Shown here: positions 17,786 through 27,136 of the stretch, in pieces
How the letters are laid out: each line of letters begins with the position of its first letter
Numbering within the stretch: position 1 is the first letter of the stretch
Source of the DNA: an uncultured Bacteroidales bacterium
GTDB lineage: Bacteria; Bacteroidota; Bacteroidia; Bacteroidales; UBA932
Reading direction: 5' to 3'
Assembly (NCBI GenBank): GCA_947179325.1
Contig: CAMXAU010000002.1
Coordinates: 156,145-220,144 of the forward strand
DNA: 64,000 nucleotides
Translations under genes and position numbers: made by a program
The notes under the pieces: model-generated
Told to the model about the DNA's origin: nothing
Database searches by the model: none
What the model saw: the letters and a program-made list of their open reading frames with translations, nothing else

Positions 17786-18928
17786 ATGAGACTTAAGAAT
17801 TCAATCATATTCATGGCATCGGCAGTATTTGCAGCGGGATGCGTAAACCCCGTAGAGCCTTATGATGCCATTTTCATGACAGACGCCCAGAGCAATGTAG
17901 ACAAGTCGATAACGATCGACACTCCTCCGGACGGGACATCATTCACGGTGTCATCCTCAGTTAAGGCCTCCGAGGACATCCTCATCGAGCTGGAAGTACG
18001 CCCTGACCTCCTGGAGTCATTCAATGCAAAGTACGGGAAGAATTACCAGATGGCCCCTGAAAGCAGCTTTGAGCTGAGTTCATACACTACATCCATAGCG
18101 TCAGGATACAACATGTCAGATGCAGTCGACGTAACTGTCACAAGCATGGATGAGTTCTCGGAAGGAGTGACATACTGCATTCCTGTAAGCATCAAGTCAG
18201 TAAGCGCAATGCGCGTGCTTGAGCCTTCAAGGACACTCTTCATCGTGCTGAAGACACCTGTGATAAGCAAGGCCATCTACCTTGGCAGCAACAAGTACAC
18301 TGTCCCTTCATTCCAGCAGGACGCAAACCTTGCCGCCCTTGCACAGGTAACACTCGAATCAAGGGTATATGTGGACCGCTTCCAGACAAGTGACCCGTAC
18401 ATCAGCTCAATCATGGGAATAGAGGGCGTATGCGGTGTGCGTTTCGGAGACGTGAAGATTCCGAACAACTGCGTGCAGATATGCCATGACTCATACCAGC
18501 CGGCAGCGACAGACAGACTCTGCGACACAGGCAAATGGTATCATATCGCCGCTGTGTGGACCGGTTCGACATGGGACATCTATATCGACGGCCAGTATAT
18601 TACAGGAACACCTACAGGAGGCGAGACAATAGACCTGACAAGCGACAACTCAGGCGGATTCCAGATTGGAGCATCATACGGCGGAGGACGATATCTCTAC
18701 GGGTATGTCGCAGAGGTGAGGGTATGGACAAGGGCCTTGAGCCAGTCCGAGATAGCCAACAACATGAACTATGTTGACCCTCAGTCAGACGGCCTGCTCG
18801 CATACTGGAGGATGAACAGATGGGAGTCCAACGGCAGCGGAAACAGAGTTCCGGACGAGACCGGACATGGATACGATGCCATCGGAGCCTCATCCAATCC
18901 GACAATGATGGACACGAAATGGCTTTAG
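17786..18928 (+). CDS. DUF1735 and LamG-like surface glycan-binding lipoprotein
   Basis: This 380-residue lipoprotein has a signal peptide with the lipobox AAGC (Cys at about 19). A DUF1735-type domain spans about 30-155 (LIELEVRPDLLESFNAKYGK) and a concanavalin-like LamG domain about 175-375 (WYHIAAVWTGSTWDIYIDGQ, VAEVRVWTRALSQSEI, AYWRMN). No catalytic residues are recognised. It is the last gene before a terminator. Homologous genes next to GH18 in Bacteroides high-mannose N-glycan loci encode binding proteins, so it probably holds glycoprotein at the surface for the GH18 enzyme. Start at 17786, 20 bases after the GH18 stop. Confidence 0.88.
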   Translation: MRLKNSIIFMASAVFAAGCVNPVEPYDAIFMTDAQSNVDKSITIDTPPDGTSFTVSSSVKASEDILIELEVRPDLLESFNAKYGKNYQMAPESSFELSSYTTSIASGYNMSDAVDVTVTSMDEFSEGVTYCIPVSIKSVSAMRVLEPSRTLFIVLKTPVISKAIYLGSNKYTVPSFQQDANLAALAQVTLESRVYVDRFQTSDPYISSIMGIEGVCGVRFGDVKIPNNCVQICHDSYQPAATDRLCDTGKWYHIAAVWTGSTWDIYIDGQYITGTPTGGETIDLTSDNSGGFQIGASYGGGRYLYGYVAEVRVWTRALSQSEIANNMNYVDPQSDGLLAYWRMNRWESNGSGNRVPDETGHGYDAIGASSNPTMMDTKWL

Positions 18929-18959
18929 ACTTCATTTCATAGAATATCCGGAAAGACGT

Positions 18960-18999
18960 GCCGGGCCTCTTTTATGGGGCCTGGCCCTTTCCTTTTTTT
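18960..18999 (+). terminator. Terminator between the GH18/LamG operon and the sigma gene
   Basis: GCCGGGCC (18960-18967) pairs with GGCCTGGC (18978-18985, one G-T pair) around a 10-base loop, followed by CCTTTCC and seven T's. It separates the LamG gene from the sigma gene by only a short distance, so sigma expression may rest on readthrough. Confidence 0.75.
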
Positions 19000-19011
19000 A
19001 AAAGACGAGGC

Positions 19012-19551
19012 ATGAAGCTGACCGCAGACGATTTCTCAAGACTATTCGAAGGCAGACGTAATTTTGAGAATATTGCCTTTTCCTACGTACATGACCGCGA
19101 TGCGGCAAAGGATATTGTAACAGACTGTTTCATCTACCTTTGGGAGCACCGTGACAAACTGGAGGGAGAAGACAATATAAAGGGATATCTGTACATGTGT
19201 GTCAGGGCAAGATGCATTTCATGGCTCAGAAGACAGCAGACAGCCAGCAAGGCGCATGACGAAATGTCCGATATCATCAGGCTACGCATAGAGACAAGCC
19301 TGAACAGCCTTTCCGACAATGAGCTGGCGCAAAAGCTATATCATTCTGAAATTTCGGGGATATTCAAGAAAGAACTCATGGGCATGCCGGTCCTCACCAA
19401 GGAAATATTCCTTGCAAGCAGGGAAGAAGACCTTACCTATCAACAGATTGCGGCGAGATTCAATGTATCCCGCCGCAAAGTAACATCTGAAATCCAGCGC
19501 GCACTGAAACTTCTGCGCCGCTCTCTCAATGACTATATAGGCTGCAAGTAA
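19012..19551 (+). CDS. ECF-type RNA polymerase sigma factor
   Basis: The start is the ATG at 19012 (179 residues, MKLTADDFSRLFEG). An upstream in-frame start at 18958 would run through the terminator and is rejected. Region 2 spans about 10-75 (DAAKDIVTDCFIYLWEHRDK, RARCISWLRRQ) and region 4 about 115-170 (LTYQQIAARFNVSRRKVTSE). It is probably the partner of the FecR protein encoded at 9931, driving the SusC operon when glycan is imported. The pair is split to opposite ends of a 9.6 kb locus, whereas related loci usually keep the two genes adjacent. The gene follows a terminator by 12 bases and no clear own promoter is seen. Confidence 0.93.
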   Translation: MKLTADDFSRLFEGRRNFENIAFSYVHDRDAAKDIVTDCFIYLWEHRDKLEGEDNIKGYLYMCVRARCISWLRRQQTASKAHDEMSDIIRLRIETSLNSLSDNELAQKLYHSEISGIFKKELMGMPVLTKEIFLASREEDLTYQQIAARFNVSRRKVTSEIQRALKLLRRSLNDYIGCK

Positions 19552-19578
19552 GCCGCATATCTGTTTCCCTCAACTGCA

Positions 19579-21804
19579 TTATTTTATTTCAAAGCGGACT
19601 GAAGTGCGTATATCAGCAGAAGACGAGCCTACATATGCAGTGAAAGTGCCTGGCTCAAGCACCCATCCGCCGGCTGAAGAGTCATAGTATTTAAGCATGT
19701 CTGGAGTAACGGTAAAGGTAACGGTCTGCGTCTCCCCCGGTTCAAGCGCAATCTTGCGGAAACCCTTCAGTTCCTTCACCGGACGGTCGACAGACGAGTT
19801 GTCATCACCGATATAAAGCTGTACAACCTCCTTGCCTGCAACCTTACCGGCATTTGTCACATCCACGGAAACTGTCACATCCGCACCATGGCGCACTGTC
19901 TTGCGCAGACACACTGCTTCTCCGTATTCAAATTCAGTATAGCTGAGTCCGTGCCCGAATGCAAACAGAGGCTCAGTCTGCATCTTTTCAGCCCAGCGGT
20001 AGCCGACATAGATTCCCTCCTTGTATTCAGCAATGTCCGACTCCGGGTCATATGCCCCAAGGGCGTGTGCCCCGTTGTCCTCCAGCTTTGCAGGGAAAGT
20101 GAACGGCAATTTTCCTGACGGATTCACCTTTCCGAAAAGCACATCAGCCAAGGCATTCCCGGACTCTGAGCCTCCGAACCATGCCTCGAGGATTCCGCCG
20201 GCCTCACCTGCCCAAGGCATCGCCACGGCATTTCCGGATATAAGCACGACCACGAGCCTCGGATTGGCTTTTGCAAGAGCCGAAATCACCTTGTCCTGCG
20301 CATAAGGAAGACCAAGTCCGTAGCGGTCTGAATCCTCGCAGTCCTGATGGGCCGACTTGTTCAGTCCGCCGATAAAAATGACAGCATCAGAGGAAGAGGC
20401 CAGAGCCACGGCGTCATCGATAAGCTGCTGCTCAGAACGGCTCTCCGAAAGGTCCTGTCCGGTCACGACGCCATTATATCTTCCTGAGACATCACCTACA
20501 TATCCCCTCTCATATACAATTTCCGCCTTGCCCTCTGCTGCTGCAAGGATTCCTTCAAGAGGAGTGCACTCGTGCTGTACCTTCAAAGACGAGGATCCGC
20601 CTCCGACTGTCATCATCTTTATTGCATTCTCGCCTATCACTGCTATCCTGCCGGCAGACGAAAGGTCTATAGGCAGCACTTCTCCTTCGTTCTTGAGGAG
20701 CACGATACCTTCAGAGGCAATTTCGCGGGCAGCCGCATAGTGCTCCGGCGAGCAGAGCGAACCGAAAGGCTTGCGCGTATTCATGGCAGTCCTGAAGATA
20801 AGCCTGAGCACACGGCGCACCTTGTCGTCAAGCACCTCGGTTGAAGCCTCTCCGCTACGCAGCGCGGCAAGATAAGGATCAGCAAGATAGTAAGAGTCAT
20901 AAGTGTTTGAAGTTGCTCCGCTGAGTCCATTGGTCCATGTACCGAATTCAATGTCAAGACCGTTTGTGATGGCCTCGGCAGTGTCATGGGTTCCTCCCCA
21001 GTCTGAGATCACAGCCCCGTCAAACCCCCAGTCGCCCTTAAGGACACCGTTGAGCAGATACTCATTGTGGCAGAGATGCTGTCCCTTGTACAGATTGTAG
21101 GCCCCCATCACAGACCATGCACCGCCTTCCTGCACAGCTGCCTTGAAAGCCGGAAGATATATCTCATGCAGAGTCCTGTCGTCCACAACGGCATCATACT
21201 CATGTCTTTTTGTCTCCTGGTTGTTCAGGGCGAAATGCTTCACGCAGACAGCCACACCGTTTTTCTGCACTTCACGCACATAAGGGACCACCATCCTCGA
21301 CGCAAGGAAAGGGTCCTCGCCCATATATTCAAAATTACGCCCGTTCAAAGGGGTACGGTAGATATTCACTCCCGGCCCGAGCAGGACATCCTTCTCGCGG
21401 TAGCGTGCCTCCTCACCTATGGCCTTGCCATAAACTGCCGACATGTCTTCATTCCATGTAGCCGCAAGACATGTAAGGGCAGGAAAGGCAACGCATGAGT
21501 CATTTGTCCATCCGGCCTGGTCCCACTCATCCCAAAGCACCTCAGGGCGGATTCCGTGCGGACCGTCTGTGCACCAAAGCTCAGGAATGCCGAGACGCGG
21601 TACACCGGCCGAAGAAAACTTTGACTGTGCATGAAGCACCCTGACTTTCTCCTCGAGGGTCATGCGGGAGAGCGCATCCTCGACACGTGCTTCGAGAGGG
21701 CTATCCTCGTCAAGATAGACAGGGACATCGTTCTTCTGTACGTTCTGCCCGCATGAGACAAAAACAGCGGCACCCAGCAATGATGCCAAAATGGATTTTT
21801 TCAT
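19579..21804 (-). CDS. GH3 beta-glucosidase, lipoprotein
   Basis: Start chosen at the ATG at 21804 (741 residues), which gives a lipoprotein signal MKKSILASLLGAAVFVSC. An upstream start at 21849 would bury the signal. It is a full GH3: the (beta/alpha)8 domain with nucleophile D268 in the VISDWGGTHD motif, the alpha/beta sandwich, and a C-terminal fibronectin III-like domain (KEVVQLYIGDDNSSVDRPVK, LKGFRKIALEPGET). It would release glucose from the non-reducing end of beta-glucan oligosaccharides. It is the last gene of the GH30 locus, matching the GH3 partner in Bacteroides beta-1,6-glucan loci. Location is periplasmic or outer-membrane-attached. Confidence 0.92.
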   Translation of the reverse strand: MKKSILASLLGAAVFVSCGQNVQKNDVPVYLDEDSPLEARVEDALSRMTLEEKVRVLHAQSKFSSAGVPRLGIPELWCTDGPHGIRPEVLWDEWDQAGWTNDSCVAFPALTCLAATWNEDMSAVYGKAIGEEARYREKDVLLGPGVNIYRTPLNGRNFEYMGEDPFLASRMVVPYVREVQKNGVAVCVKHFALNNQETKRHEYDAVVDDRTLHEIYLPAFKAAVQEGGAWSVMGAYNLYKGQHLCHNEYLLNGVLKGDWGFDGAVISDWGGTHDTAEAITNGLDIEFGTWTNGLSGATSNTYDSYYLADPYLAALRSGEASTEVLDDKVRRVLRLIFRTAMNTRKPFGSLCSPEHYAAAREIASEGIVLLKNEGEVLPIDLSSAGRIAVIGENAIKMMTVGGGSSSLKVQHECTPLEGILAAAEGKAEIVYERGYVGDVSGRYNGVVTGQDLSESRSEQQLIDDAVALASSSDAVIFIGGLNKSAHQDCEDSDRYGLGLPYAQDKVISALAKANPRLVVVLISGNAVAMPWAGEAGGILEAWFGGSESGNALADVLFGKVNPSGKLPFTFPAKLEDNGAHALGAYDPESDIAEYKEGIYVGYRWAEKMQTEPLFAFGHGLSYTEFEYGEAVCLRKTVRHGADVTVSVDVTNAGKVAGKEVVQLYIGDDNSSVDRPVKELKGFRKIALEPGETQTVTFTVTPDMLKYYDSSAGGWVLEPGTFTAYVGSSSADIRTSVRFEIK

Positions 21805-21857
21805 TATCATTACAATGTTTATTTGAGGTTGCTTTAACAGGTATTTCAAATCATTTC

Positions 21858-23528
21858 TTATTCTATATTGCGCACAGCGTCTTCAAAATCCTCCCTTGAG
21901 CCACGCGCCTTGTTCTTCGTCTTGGCCCTGTAATTATAAATGGTATTGGCTGAGTAATGAAGCAGGGACGCAATCTTGCTTGAATCGCTTATGCCCAGCT
22001 TGATGAGGGCGAAAATCCTCAGTTCCGGAGTCAGGATGTCATCCCCCTTCGGCACGATGGCTGCCCCGTCTGCAAGCAGAGAGTTGAACTTGTCCACAAA
22101 GTCCGGATAGAGATTCACGAAAGTCTCATCAAACATCTTATAGAATTCCGAGATGTCCTCATCTATCGGTGGCAGCAGCTCGATCTCCTCGACAAGCGCC
22201 TTTGTCTTACCCTGCCGTATTGCCTTCAGCACATGGTTCTTGTACTGTCTGACCTTGCTGATGTTCTCTGACACCATGCTGAGGAACAGGGCTATATACT
22301 CCTGCTTGACCTTGTCGGCCTCCTGCATCTTTGCATTCAGGGACACCAATCTGCTGTTTATGGCCACAAGTTCATGATTCCTGTCTTCAATGTATATATA
22401 AGATTCCTGCAGCTTGTGCCGCATGGAATCAAGGATCTGCTGTCTCATGAATATGACCAGCAGGAGTATCAGAAGCACCAGCACAAGAGCCGAGATGAAG
22501 ACAATCATGGCCGTCATGACACGTGTGGCACGGGCGTGCTTGAGCTGATATGCCTTTTCTATTTCCGGGAAGAAACGTGATATCTGCCATGGGCGGAGCT
22601 TCCCGTTATAGGACAGCGCATCGCACATGCAATGGTCCGCCACATAGCGGAAAGCGCGGTCTATGTCACCTTTCACAAACAGATGCCTCGAAAGTGAGTT
22701 CAGTGAAGCGTAGTCATTGGTTGCGCACATCACATCGGCTATGGCAGAACGTATGAGCCACTCCTCATACTCCGGAGAGCCAGGCTCCTGGAATGTCTCT
22801 GCATAGAAATAGCAGGCCTTGGCATAGTCATGCGTATTCTCTCCTGAGAGTTCTGTCATCCTGAGTGCATATGCCCTCGTGCTCTCCATATCCCCAGCCG
22901 CTTCGGCTTCCTCACGCTTCAGGTCATACCATTCAAACGTCCCCTCCGGGGTCACGGACAGAAGCAGGTCACGGAAGGCATTCCTCTTTTCCCACTTCCC
23001 GTCGTCCGGCACACCTGTAGATGCATAGGCCATTGTCTCTCCCCAATACACATGCGATACATCATAAAAACTCCCAAGCATGGAGGGCGGGACATTGGAT
23101 ATGTCATACTGGCCCAATATGTCGCTTGCCTCAACGTTATAGCCGGACATCACATACAGCTTCACAAGCATGAAATCTGTATCGATTATCTTTGACGGAT
23201 CACCGAGACGGTGTGCAATTTCGCGGTTGTCCTGGAGATAGGCAAGGGTGGAATCAAAGCTGTGCGCTATGTAGCTGTCTGCAATCCTCCGGTTTATGCT
23301 GTATATCTGTTCCAGGTCGGTCTGCTCTGAAAGCACATCTTTGAGCACGCTCATCCTGTCCCGGAAATATCCCTGATAGGTGTCTTTCTGCTCAAGGACG
23401 TTGTCAAGCTTTTCAAGCAGGGCGCTGTCACCGCTTACGCTGCATGACGGCAGCCCTGCCAGAAAAGTTGAAAATATCAGAAGGAAGAGAAACTTTGCCT
23501 CTGCTCCCGGCTTAAAGAAAAGGGTCAT
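21858..23528 (-). CDS. DUF6377 (SusR-like) membrane-bound transcriptional regulator
   Basis: This 556-residue protein has an N-terminal signal/anchor segment (KFLFLLIFSTFLAGLPSC) and a helical TPR-like periplasmic region of about 300 residues. One strong membrane segment follows at about 340-365 (TAMIVFISALVLVLLILLLV), then a coiled coil at about 370-415 and a C-terminal LuxR-like helix-turn-helix at about 495-545 (LTPELRIFALIKLGISDSSK, IASLLHYSANTIYNYRAKTK). It senses oligosaccharide in the periplasm and switches the locus from the inner face of the membrane, as in SusR-type regulators. It is embedded between the binding-protein gene and GH3. A -7 box at 23551-23558 suggests separate expression. 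Confidence 0.88.
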   Translation of the reverse strand: MTLFFKPGAEAKFLFLLIFSTFLAGLPSCSVSGDSALLEKLDNVLEQKDTYQGYFRDRMSVLKDVLSEQTDLEQIYSINRRIADSYIAHSFDSTLAYLQDNREIAHRLGDPSKIIDTDFMLVKLYVMSGYNVEASDILGQYDISNVPPSMLGSFYDVSHVYWGETMAYASTGVPDDGKWEKRNAFRDLLLSVTPEGTFEWYDLKREEAEAAGDMESTRAYALRMTELSGENTHDYAKACYFYAETFQEPGSPEYEEWLIRSAIADVMCATNDYASLNSLSRHLFVKGDIDRAFRYVADHCMCDALSYNGKLRPWQISRFFPEIEKAYQLKHARATRVMTAMIVFISALVLVLLILLLVIFMRQQILDSMRHKLQESYIYIEDRNHELVAINSRLVSLNAKMQEADKVKQEYIALFLSMVSENISKVRQYKNHVLKAIRQGKTKALVEEIELLPPIDEDISEFYKMFDETFVNLYPDFVDKFNSLLADGAAIVPKGDDILTPELRIFALIKLGISDSSKIASLLHYSANTIYNYRAKTKNKARGSREDFEDAVRNIE

Positions 23529-23550
23529 AAAAATCCTGCGGTTAGGCTGG

Positions 23551-23576
23551 CAAAGATAATTCTATTTCTTTACAAA
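23551..23576 (-). promoter_or_regulatory. Possible internal promoter for the SusR-like regulator
   Basis: The minus strand has TATCTTTG (23558-23551), an exact -7 box, with TTTG starting at 23576, 18 bases upstream (short spacing). It lies across the last codons of the upstream gene, 22 bases before the ATG at 23528. Confidence 0.45.
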
Positions 23577-25574
23577 ATCTACCGAACAGTCAAACGTCCC
23601 ACCACTAAAACCGGAATTGTCTGCCTTTACTGTCATCACATATACAGCACCGTTCTCAAGCTCAACCCCGTCTGCAAGCTCAATATTCCCCGGGACCGCG
23701 ACCAGCTTCTTTGCTGAGTCCGTCAGGGTGACATTGCCCATCTCATCTCCCCAGCCGGCCTGTCCGAAGAATTTGACAGACAGGTAGTCATACCTGAAGC
23801 GTCCTCCCATTGTGGTTCCGTCTGTCTCCTCGACCGCAATGCCGGTAAACTGATACACACCGTCTTCAATTTCCGCAAGAGTAATCAATGCCCCTGTGTC
23901 CCATGCAAGCTGGGAAGTCATGACCGGATGCGCGACACCCCATCCCATGATGGTTATCGCCCCCTCATCCTTGAATGTAGCAGGAGAACCGTCGGCCTTC
24001 ACTCGCCTTACAGTCAGGTATTCCCCGTCCAGGTTAAGCTCTATCGAGTAATAGCCGGACACTGCATTGAAAGAAAGTCCAGAAGCGGAGCGAATGAAAT
24101 GGTCAGGATCCGCATACCATCCGTCAGGATTGTCTATGCCGGAGAATGATACGGACGCACCTTTCTCTATCTGCATTGCCTTGATTTTGTAGATGCTCTT
24201 GGAAAGACGGTCCGCCTTGACTCCGTTCACGGAAATATCCAGGACAGCTCCTCCGGCAGCCTCCACTTCCCTGACCTTAAGCACAGCCGCATCTGCACCG
24301 CCGTTGAGGTCCAGAGTAAAGCGGTAGGCTTTCTTGTCTGCCAGCTTAGCTCCTTCCGCTATGTTTATGTCACCGGACTCTGTCATTACAAAGACACCTG
24401 CACCGTCAAATGAAGCAAAGTTATTTTTGACAAACTCTCCTCCCCAGCCCATCTGCTGGTATATTTTCAATGCGACACCTTCCTTGATCTGTCCTCCCAC
24501 ATTAAGGCTGAACTGGAATACTTTCGGAGACACCTGCGCGAATGCATATGCTCCGTCGGTCGTATTCCATGACGGCCCGATTACAGGCTTTCCGAAATTC
24601 TGGCCGATTGCCCAGACAGCTCCGTCACAGCCGCTTCCCATTGCAAGCTCGTTTCCTGCCGCATCGCAAGGAAGCACCTTTATGAATGAAGCACCGAAAT
24701 CCGCACGGAATTTATAGTGACCATCGACTGCATTGAAAATCACATTCTTATTGTCATCGACCGAGAAGAAATCAGGGTCGAGGTCCCAGTCGCTCACTGA
24801 CTCTATCATAGGGAAAGACAGGCCGGCCCCCTGACGAAGCGCAAAGACGGCTTCAGGGGATGCCTCGCTAAGGTCAATCTCTTCAGAGATCACATGATTG
24901 AACGGTGAGGCAGAAAGACTCATCAGGTCCACAGAGACTGTATATTCTCCGGAAATGTTTGCAGAAAATGGTATGGCGTTCTCATTTCCGGCCTCAAGTT
25001 CAGAGCCGTTCCATCCGAATGCGATTACATCACCGTCAGAATTGACGGCCGGAGTGGTCACGATGCCGTTCAGCTGGGCAGGAAAATCTGCTGTCACCTC
25101 ATAGCGATAGCCCTCCGACCTGCTCATCTGCCATGTCCTCCCGTCCTGGTCCGAAAGGGTAAGAGACTGAAAGTCCGGCCTCTTAAGACTTACATACACC
25201 GTATCATAGGTGAGTCCCATGCCCACATTCTGGGCTACAAAGACCAAAGAGGCGATTCCATCCGGAATATCCCTGTACAGAGGAGCGTTGACAGTCCCTT
25301 CGTATGTCCCGTTCTCCTTTGTCCTGACCACGGTCTCACCCACTTCGGCCTCATCATAGAAAAGCTTTGCCTTAAGCGTAGAAAGGGCGAAATCATCATC
25401 GCTCACAGTAACGGAAAACTTTATGTCCGCTCCCATATATGTGGATTCTGTACAGCTGTTCACTGTCATGTCAGGCCCTTTGTCCGTAGTCCTGAATTCC
25501 GGTGTCCTCAGGCATGATGCCAGCAGAGAGGCACCGGCAATAAGCATTATCGGGAATTTTATATATCTGTTCAT
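23562..25574 (-). CDS. SusE/F-like surface glycan-binding lipoprotein
   Basis: Start set at the ATG at 25574, giving the lipoprotein signal MNRYIKFPIMLIAGASLLASC. An ATG at 25583 and a GTG at 25601 are possible alternatives. The 670-residue protein is all-beta. A DUF5121-like immunoglobulin-type domain begins the mature part, followed by repeated SusE-like modules of the type PDFFSVDDNKNVIFNAVDGH / PDHFIRSASGLSFNAVSGYY / DGAYAFAQVSPKVFQFSL, several with WG-containing loops. No catalytic motif is visible. It is encoded 14 bases after the GH30 stop and probably binds beta-1,6-glucan at the cell surface, by analogy with the binding protein of Bacteroides beta-1,6-glucan loci. Confidence 0.82.
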   Translation of the reverse strand: MNRYIKFPIMLIAGASLLASCLRTPEFRTTDKGPDMTVNSCTESTYMGADIKFSVTVSDDDFALSTLKAKLFYDEAEVGETVVRTKENGTYEGTVNAPLYRDIPDGIASLVFVAQNVGMGLTYDTVYVSLKRPDFQSLTLSDQDGRTWQMSRSEGYRYEVTADFPAQLNGIVTTPAVNSDGDVIAFGWNGSELEAGNENAIPFSANISGEYTVSVDLMSLSASPFNHVISEEIDLSEASPEAVFALRQGAGLSFPMIESVSDWDLDPDFFSVDDNKNVIFNAVDGHYKFRADFGASFIKVLPCDAAGNELAMGSGCDGAVWAIGQNFGKPVIGPSWNTTDGAYAFAQVSPKVFQFSLNVGGQIKEGVALKIYQQMGWGGEFVKNNFASFDGAGVFVMTESGDINIAEGAKLADKKAYRFTLDLNGGADAAVLKVREVEAAGGAVLDISVNGVKADRLSKSIYKIKAMQIEKGASVSFSGIDNPDGWYADPDHFIRSASGLSFNAVSGYYSIELNLDGEYLTVRRVKADGSPATFKDEGAITIMGWGVAHPVMTSQLAWDTGALITLAEIEDGVYQFTGIAVEETDGTTMGGRFRYDYLSVKFFGQAGWGDEMGNVTLTDSAKKLVAVPGNIELADGVELENGAVYVMTVKADNSGFSGGTFDCSVDFVKK

Positions 25575-25588
25575 ACTATCCATTTTTA

Positions 25589-27124
25589 TTATTCCTGCCA
25601 CAGAAGCGAGGCTATGGCCTTGCCAGGCATTGTATACTTTACAGTAAATTTCGTATTGGCAAACACAAGCTGCTGCTCGGAAGCGTTCTTGTTGCAGACA
25701 ATTACTCCGACCGTATTGTCCGGATTAAGGAACATCAGGCACTCAAAGCCGGAAGGGAAACTGAAGCCCCCTGTCTTCATGAGCCTCGCGCCAGGCTTCA
25801 CTACGGAAGAAGCGTGGGCCATATTGTACCAATGGGTGTTCGGTGTTATTGTCCTGTAGTCTGAAGAGTTGATTGTAACGCCGCCGTAGCATGTCTTGCA
25901 TGAGCCGTCATGCGGGCTATAAGGCCCTTTCTTGTCGTCAAGCATGAGATTCCACAATGTCACGCCTTTTCCGCCGCGCTCCAGTGTACCGATGAATATC
26001 GATGAGAAGTCATTCACCAGACATCCGTCGAACGAGTAGTTCCACTCACCGATTGACGCTTCCGTGAAATATATGTCTTTCTCTGGATTTGCCGCCCTGA
26101 TATTGTCAAGTTCATATACATTTCCGCCGTAATTGTGCCATGCGGATCCGGCCGCCCATCTATACGCCTCAGGGTCAGCATAAATGTTCAGAGGATAGTT
26201 TATCTGGTCGTCTTTGTTGTCATAGTTGTAATTGTGATCGAAAAGAAGAATCTTTACATCTTCAAGTCCGGCCTCCGCCAATGCCGGTCCGAGAACTTTC
26301 ACAAATGCCAGCTGGTCCCGCCAAGGCATGAACAAAGACATTGAGTTGCCATGGTTCAACGGTTCATTCTGCATTGTCACGGCATGGATATCAAAGCCTT
26401 CAGCCTTCATGACCTGTATCCACTTCACGAAATATCCGGCATAATCCCGATAGCAGGACGGTTTAAGCCTGCCGCTTGTCCACGAGTCAAAGTCCCTTTC
26501 CAGTACTGCAGAATCATATCCCTCATATCCATACTGGGCACCCTTCATCCATTTCGGGCAGGACCATGGCGAGCCTATGATCTTCACGTCAGGATTGATT
26601 GCATAGATTTCCTTCAGGACCGGGAAAAGATAGTCCCTGTCCTCCTGGTGGACAGCAAAATTCTCCAGGCCCTTCGTGTCGCACCATGTATAGTTGTCCT
26701 TCAGGCAGAAATCAGATGCGCCTATCGAGACACGTATAAGGCTCGAGCCGGCACCGTTTTCCCTGGAGAACGTCTCCGTAAGGAAGGCTGTCCTGTCTTC
26801 CGGCGTCATTTTGAGAAGGTTGAAAGCCGTTGCAGTAGTTATGGCAAGGCCGAATCCCTCAACCTGCGGTGAATCTGTATTCTTGTCATAAGTCACCTGA
26901 TAAGGCGACATGCTGCCGGGCTTCCCGAAGTCAAAGCCGCTCTCCGCAAACAGGACAGTCCCGTCACATTTGGTCAGGAAGGCGGTGACATCATGCTCCG
27001 GTGCCGGTATCACAGGCTTTTCGCTGCCTGTGCCGTCATCGTTGCCGGAAGGTTTTTCCGTTGTGCAGTTGCATGCACATATCCCGGCGAAAAGTGAAAA
27101 AATCAGTATTTTAGTAAATTTCAT
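25589..27124 (-). CDS. GH30 (GH30_3-like) endo-beta-1,6-glucanase, lipoprotein
   Basis: This 511-residue lipoprotein has a short signal with several Cys at about 16-20. The GH30 barrel spans about 75-430 and a small beta domain closes the C-terminus. The clan-A acid/base is E254 in TMQNEPLNHGN and the nucleophile is E355 in IYFTEASIGEW. VEGFGLAITTATAF and LIRVSIGASDFC are typical GH30 strands. Subfamily 3 enzymes cleave beta-1,6-glucan (pustulan, yeast cell wall). The SusCD, binding protein, regulator and GH3 order around it matches that locus type. Subfamily assignment is by context and overall look, not by a search. Confidence 0.88.
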   Translation of the reverse strand: MKFTKILIFSLFAGICACNCTTEKPSGNDDGTGSEKPVIPAPEHDVTAFLTKCDGTVLFAESGFDFGKPGSMSPYQVTYDKNTDSPQVEGFGLAITTATAFNLLKMTPEDRTAFLTETFSRENGAGSSLIRVSIGASDFCLKDNYTWCDTKGLENFAVHQEDRDYLFPVLKEIYAINPDVKIIGSPWSCPKWMKGAQYGYEGYDSAVLERDFDSWTSGRLKPSCYRDYAGYFVKWIQVMKAEGFDIHAVTMQNEPLNHGNSMSLFMPWRDQLAFVKVLGPALAEAGLEDVKILLFDHNYNYDNKDDQINYPLNIYADPEAYRWAAGSAWHNYGGNVYELDNIRAANPEKDIYFTEASIGEWNYSFDGCLVNDFSSIFIGTLERGGKGVTLWNLMLDDKKGPYSPHDGSCKTCYGGVTINSSDYRTITPNTHWYNMAHASSVVKPGARLMKTGGFSFPSGFECLMFLNPDNTVGVIVCNKNASEQQLVFANTKFTVKYTMPGKAIASLLWQE

Positions 27125-27136
27125 ATCATCAATGAT

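Noticed and set aside
18958..19011. Earlier start for the ECF sigma factor
   Set aside because: The extra residues would be encoded by the terminator hairpin; the ATG at 19012 fits the family start.
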